64,000 nt of DNA from Hyunsoonleella flava (GTDB lineage: Bacteria; Bacteroidota; Bacteroidia; Flavobacteriales; Flavobacteriaceae), in assembly GCF_004310325.1 (NCBI RefSeq), contig NZ_SIRT01000001.1, positions 496,001-560,000 of the forward strand. The letters are read 5' to 3'. Under the pieces are notes generated by a model. The model worked only from the letters and a program-made list of their open reading frames with translations, was not told the origin of the DNA and did no database searches. Numbering within the stretch: position 1 is the stretch's first letter; the number at the start of each line of letters is the position of its first letter. Of this stretch, positions 62,898 through 64,000 are shown in pieces. The position numbers and the translations under genes were made by a program.

Positions 62898-63917
62898 ATG
62901 AAAGCTTTAAAGTATATTTTCTTTCTGCTGCTTATCGCCATTATTGGGCTTGCTATTTACATAGCGGTACAGCCTAATTCGTTTGAAGTTACCCGAACCA
63001 AAACCATAAATGCACCAGCGCCTGTAGTTTATAATAAGGTTATTGACTATAAGAATTGGGAATCATGGTCTTCTTGGGTTGAGGCAGATCCTGATATGAA
63101 AATTACATATCCCGAAAAGACATCAGGAGTTGGAAGCTCTTACCAATGGGAAGATAAGGATGGTATTGGCACCATGAAAACCACTAAAGCCATACCAAAC
63201 GAGTCGATAAACCAGGAAATGCAATTTGCAGATTTTCCGCCTTCTGATATTACATGGAGTTTTACACCTAACCAAGATGGCACAACTGAAACCACTTGGA
63301 CGATTTCTGGTAAGGATTTACCTTTTGGATTTAAAGCCTTTGCCACTTTTATGGGCGGTATGGAAAAACAAATTGGTCCGCATTACGAGCGCAGTTTAGA
63401 GAAGTTAGATAGTATTTTGGTTGCGGATATGAAAAAATATAGTGTTACTGTAAACGGTGTTACTGAACACAGTGGTGGCTTTTATATTTACAATACGGTA
63501 TCCTGTAAAATTCCAGATATGCCTAAGCACATACAGCAAATGATGCCAAAGCTGGGGGATTATGCTATGAAAAATAACATTAAAATGGCTGGAGCACCTT
63601 TTAATTTATACCATAAATGGGATGAAGCCAACAATACAGTGATGTTTTCTTGTTGTATTCCTACTATAAATAAAGTAATTTCTACAGAGCCAGACATCCT
63701 CACAGGAAAATTACCATCCTTTAAGGCTTTAAAAACTACACTTAAGGGTAATTATGAAAACTTAAAAGAAGCTTGGGAAACTAGTATGAAACATATTGCC
63801 GAAAACAATCTGAAGACCGATGAAAATGGACCAATGCTTGAAGCTTATACTAATGACCCCATGCAATATCCTAATCCGGCAGATTGGTTAACCGAAATTT
63901 ATATTGCTTTAAAGTAG
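62898..63917 (+). CDS. SRPBCC-domain protein with GyrI-like C-terminal domain
   Basis: This 339-residue protein has an N-terminal membrane anchor (about 4-24), an SRPBCC/polyketide-cyclase-like domain (about 28-175; INAPAPVVYNKVIDYKNWES) and a GyrI-like/AraC effector-binding domain (about 180-338; GGFYIYNTVSCKI, ending LTEIYIALK). Both are hydrophobic-ligand-binding folds, so a small-molecule-binding role is inferred. It lies five bases upstream of crcB, probably in one transcript. Confidence 0.85.
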   Translation: MKALKYIFFLLLIAIIGLAIYIAVQPNSFEVTRTKTINAPAPVVYNKVIDYKNWESWSSWVEADPDMKITYPEKTSGVGSSYQWEDKDGIGTMKTTKAIPNESINQEMQFADFPPSDITWSFTPNQDGTTETTWTISGKDLPFGFKAFATFMGGMEKQIGPHYERSLEKLDSILVADMKKYSVTVNGVTEHSGGFYIYNTVSCKIPDMPKHIQQMMPKLGDYAMKNNIKMAGAPFNLYHKWDEANNTVMFSCCIPTINKVISTEPDILTGKLPSFKALKTTLKGNYENLKEAWETSMKHIAENNLKTDENGPMLEAYTNDPMQYPNPADWLTEIYIALK

Positions 63918-63922
63918 ATTTA

Positions 63923-64000
63923 TGAAGCAAGTATTATTGGTGTTTTTAGGTGGTGGTGTCGGCAGTGTGTTGCGATATATAATTGGTAAATTTTTAAATA
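63923..64000 (+). CDS. crcB: Fluoride exporter CrcB (5' end, runs off the right edge)
   Basis: The 26 visible residues MKQVLLVFLGGGVGSVLRYI and on match the start of CrcB/Fluc channels, whose first helix carries the G-G-x-x-G-(A/S)-x-x-R-(Y/W) motif. No fluoride riboswitch is visible immediately upstream, where the previous gene ends. Confidence 0.85.

Noticed and set aside
1-64000. tRNA, rRNA, CRISPR arrays, prophage genes
   Set aside because: None were recognised on reading both strands; regular spacer-repeat patterns and phage structural genes are absent. This was done by eye, so a divergent small RNA could be missed.

Overview
The window comes from an AT-rich Bacteroidota genome, almost certainly a marine-type member of the Flavobacteriaceae. 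The grounds are: secreted proteins ending in type IX secretion (T9SS) type A sorting domains, an ECF sigma / FecR / TonB-receptor trio, a hybrid two-component system (propeller, kinase, receiver and AraC in one chain), LytS/LytTR pairs with TPR sensors, many Cys-lipoproteins, and the ligase/Lhr/exonuclease/PdeM repair operon. No rRNA, tRNA, CRISPR array or intact transposon was recognised.

Layout. (1) 1-3.8 kb, minus strand: a defence-type block that leaves the window at base 1. It encodes a Cas4-like/DEDDy double nuclease (DUF2779 type), a WYL regulator, an 89-residue ubiquitin-like protein of the Multi_ubiq type, and the start of a DUF6791/ThiF E1-like activating enzyme. (2) 4.6-8.5 kb, minus: ECF sigma, FecR anti-sigma, TonB-dependent receptor. 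(3) 8.7-14.6 kb, plus: a stand-alone LytTR protein, an outer-membrane barrel, a processive GT2 synthase and two Asp-rich lipoproteins, tied together by three copies of a 30-bp promoter motif; this looks like a polysaccharide synthesis/export locus. (4) 15.3-28.2 kb, plus: a large hybrid two-component sensor followed by a run of envelope proteins of unknown function, including a 1013-residue Tat-exported lipoprotein with a VWA domain. (5) 28.8-29.9 kb: an agmatine-deiminase-family gene broken by a frameshift just before its catalytic cysteine. (6) 30.3-48.4 kb: three LytTR signalling modules, each beside a T9SS-exported repeat protein (FG-GAP, ELWxxDGT, BspA-type LRR). One regulator looks like a kinase and response regulator collapsed into one protein. 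A repeat lipoprotein and a DUF3857 transglutaminase-like protein lie between the modules. (7) 48.7-54.6 kb: divergent murein enzymes (MltF-like, M23/LysM), a membrane-anchored winged-helix regulator, and small secreted proteins. (8) 54.6-60.4 kb, minus: the complete exonuclease-ligase-helicase-PdeM operon. (9) 60.6-64 kb: a micro-ORF, an M49 peptidase, an SRPBCC/GyrI-like protein and the start of crcB.

A dispersed non-coding repeat family, at least six copies all in the same orientation, fills most of the long gaps between blocks. Four copies keep an imperfect hairpin whose plan recalls integron attC sites. The most promising under-described systems are the ubiquitin-like block at the left edge, the LytTR/T9SS modules with 21-bp-spaced direct repeats, and the envelope operon under the hybrid sensor. 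Coordinates were read by eye, and family assignments rest on motif recognition without database searches.
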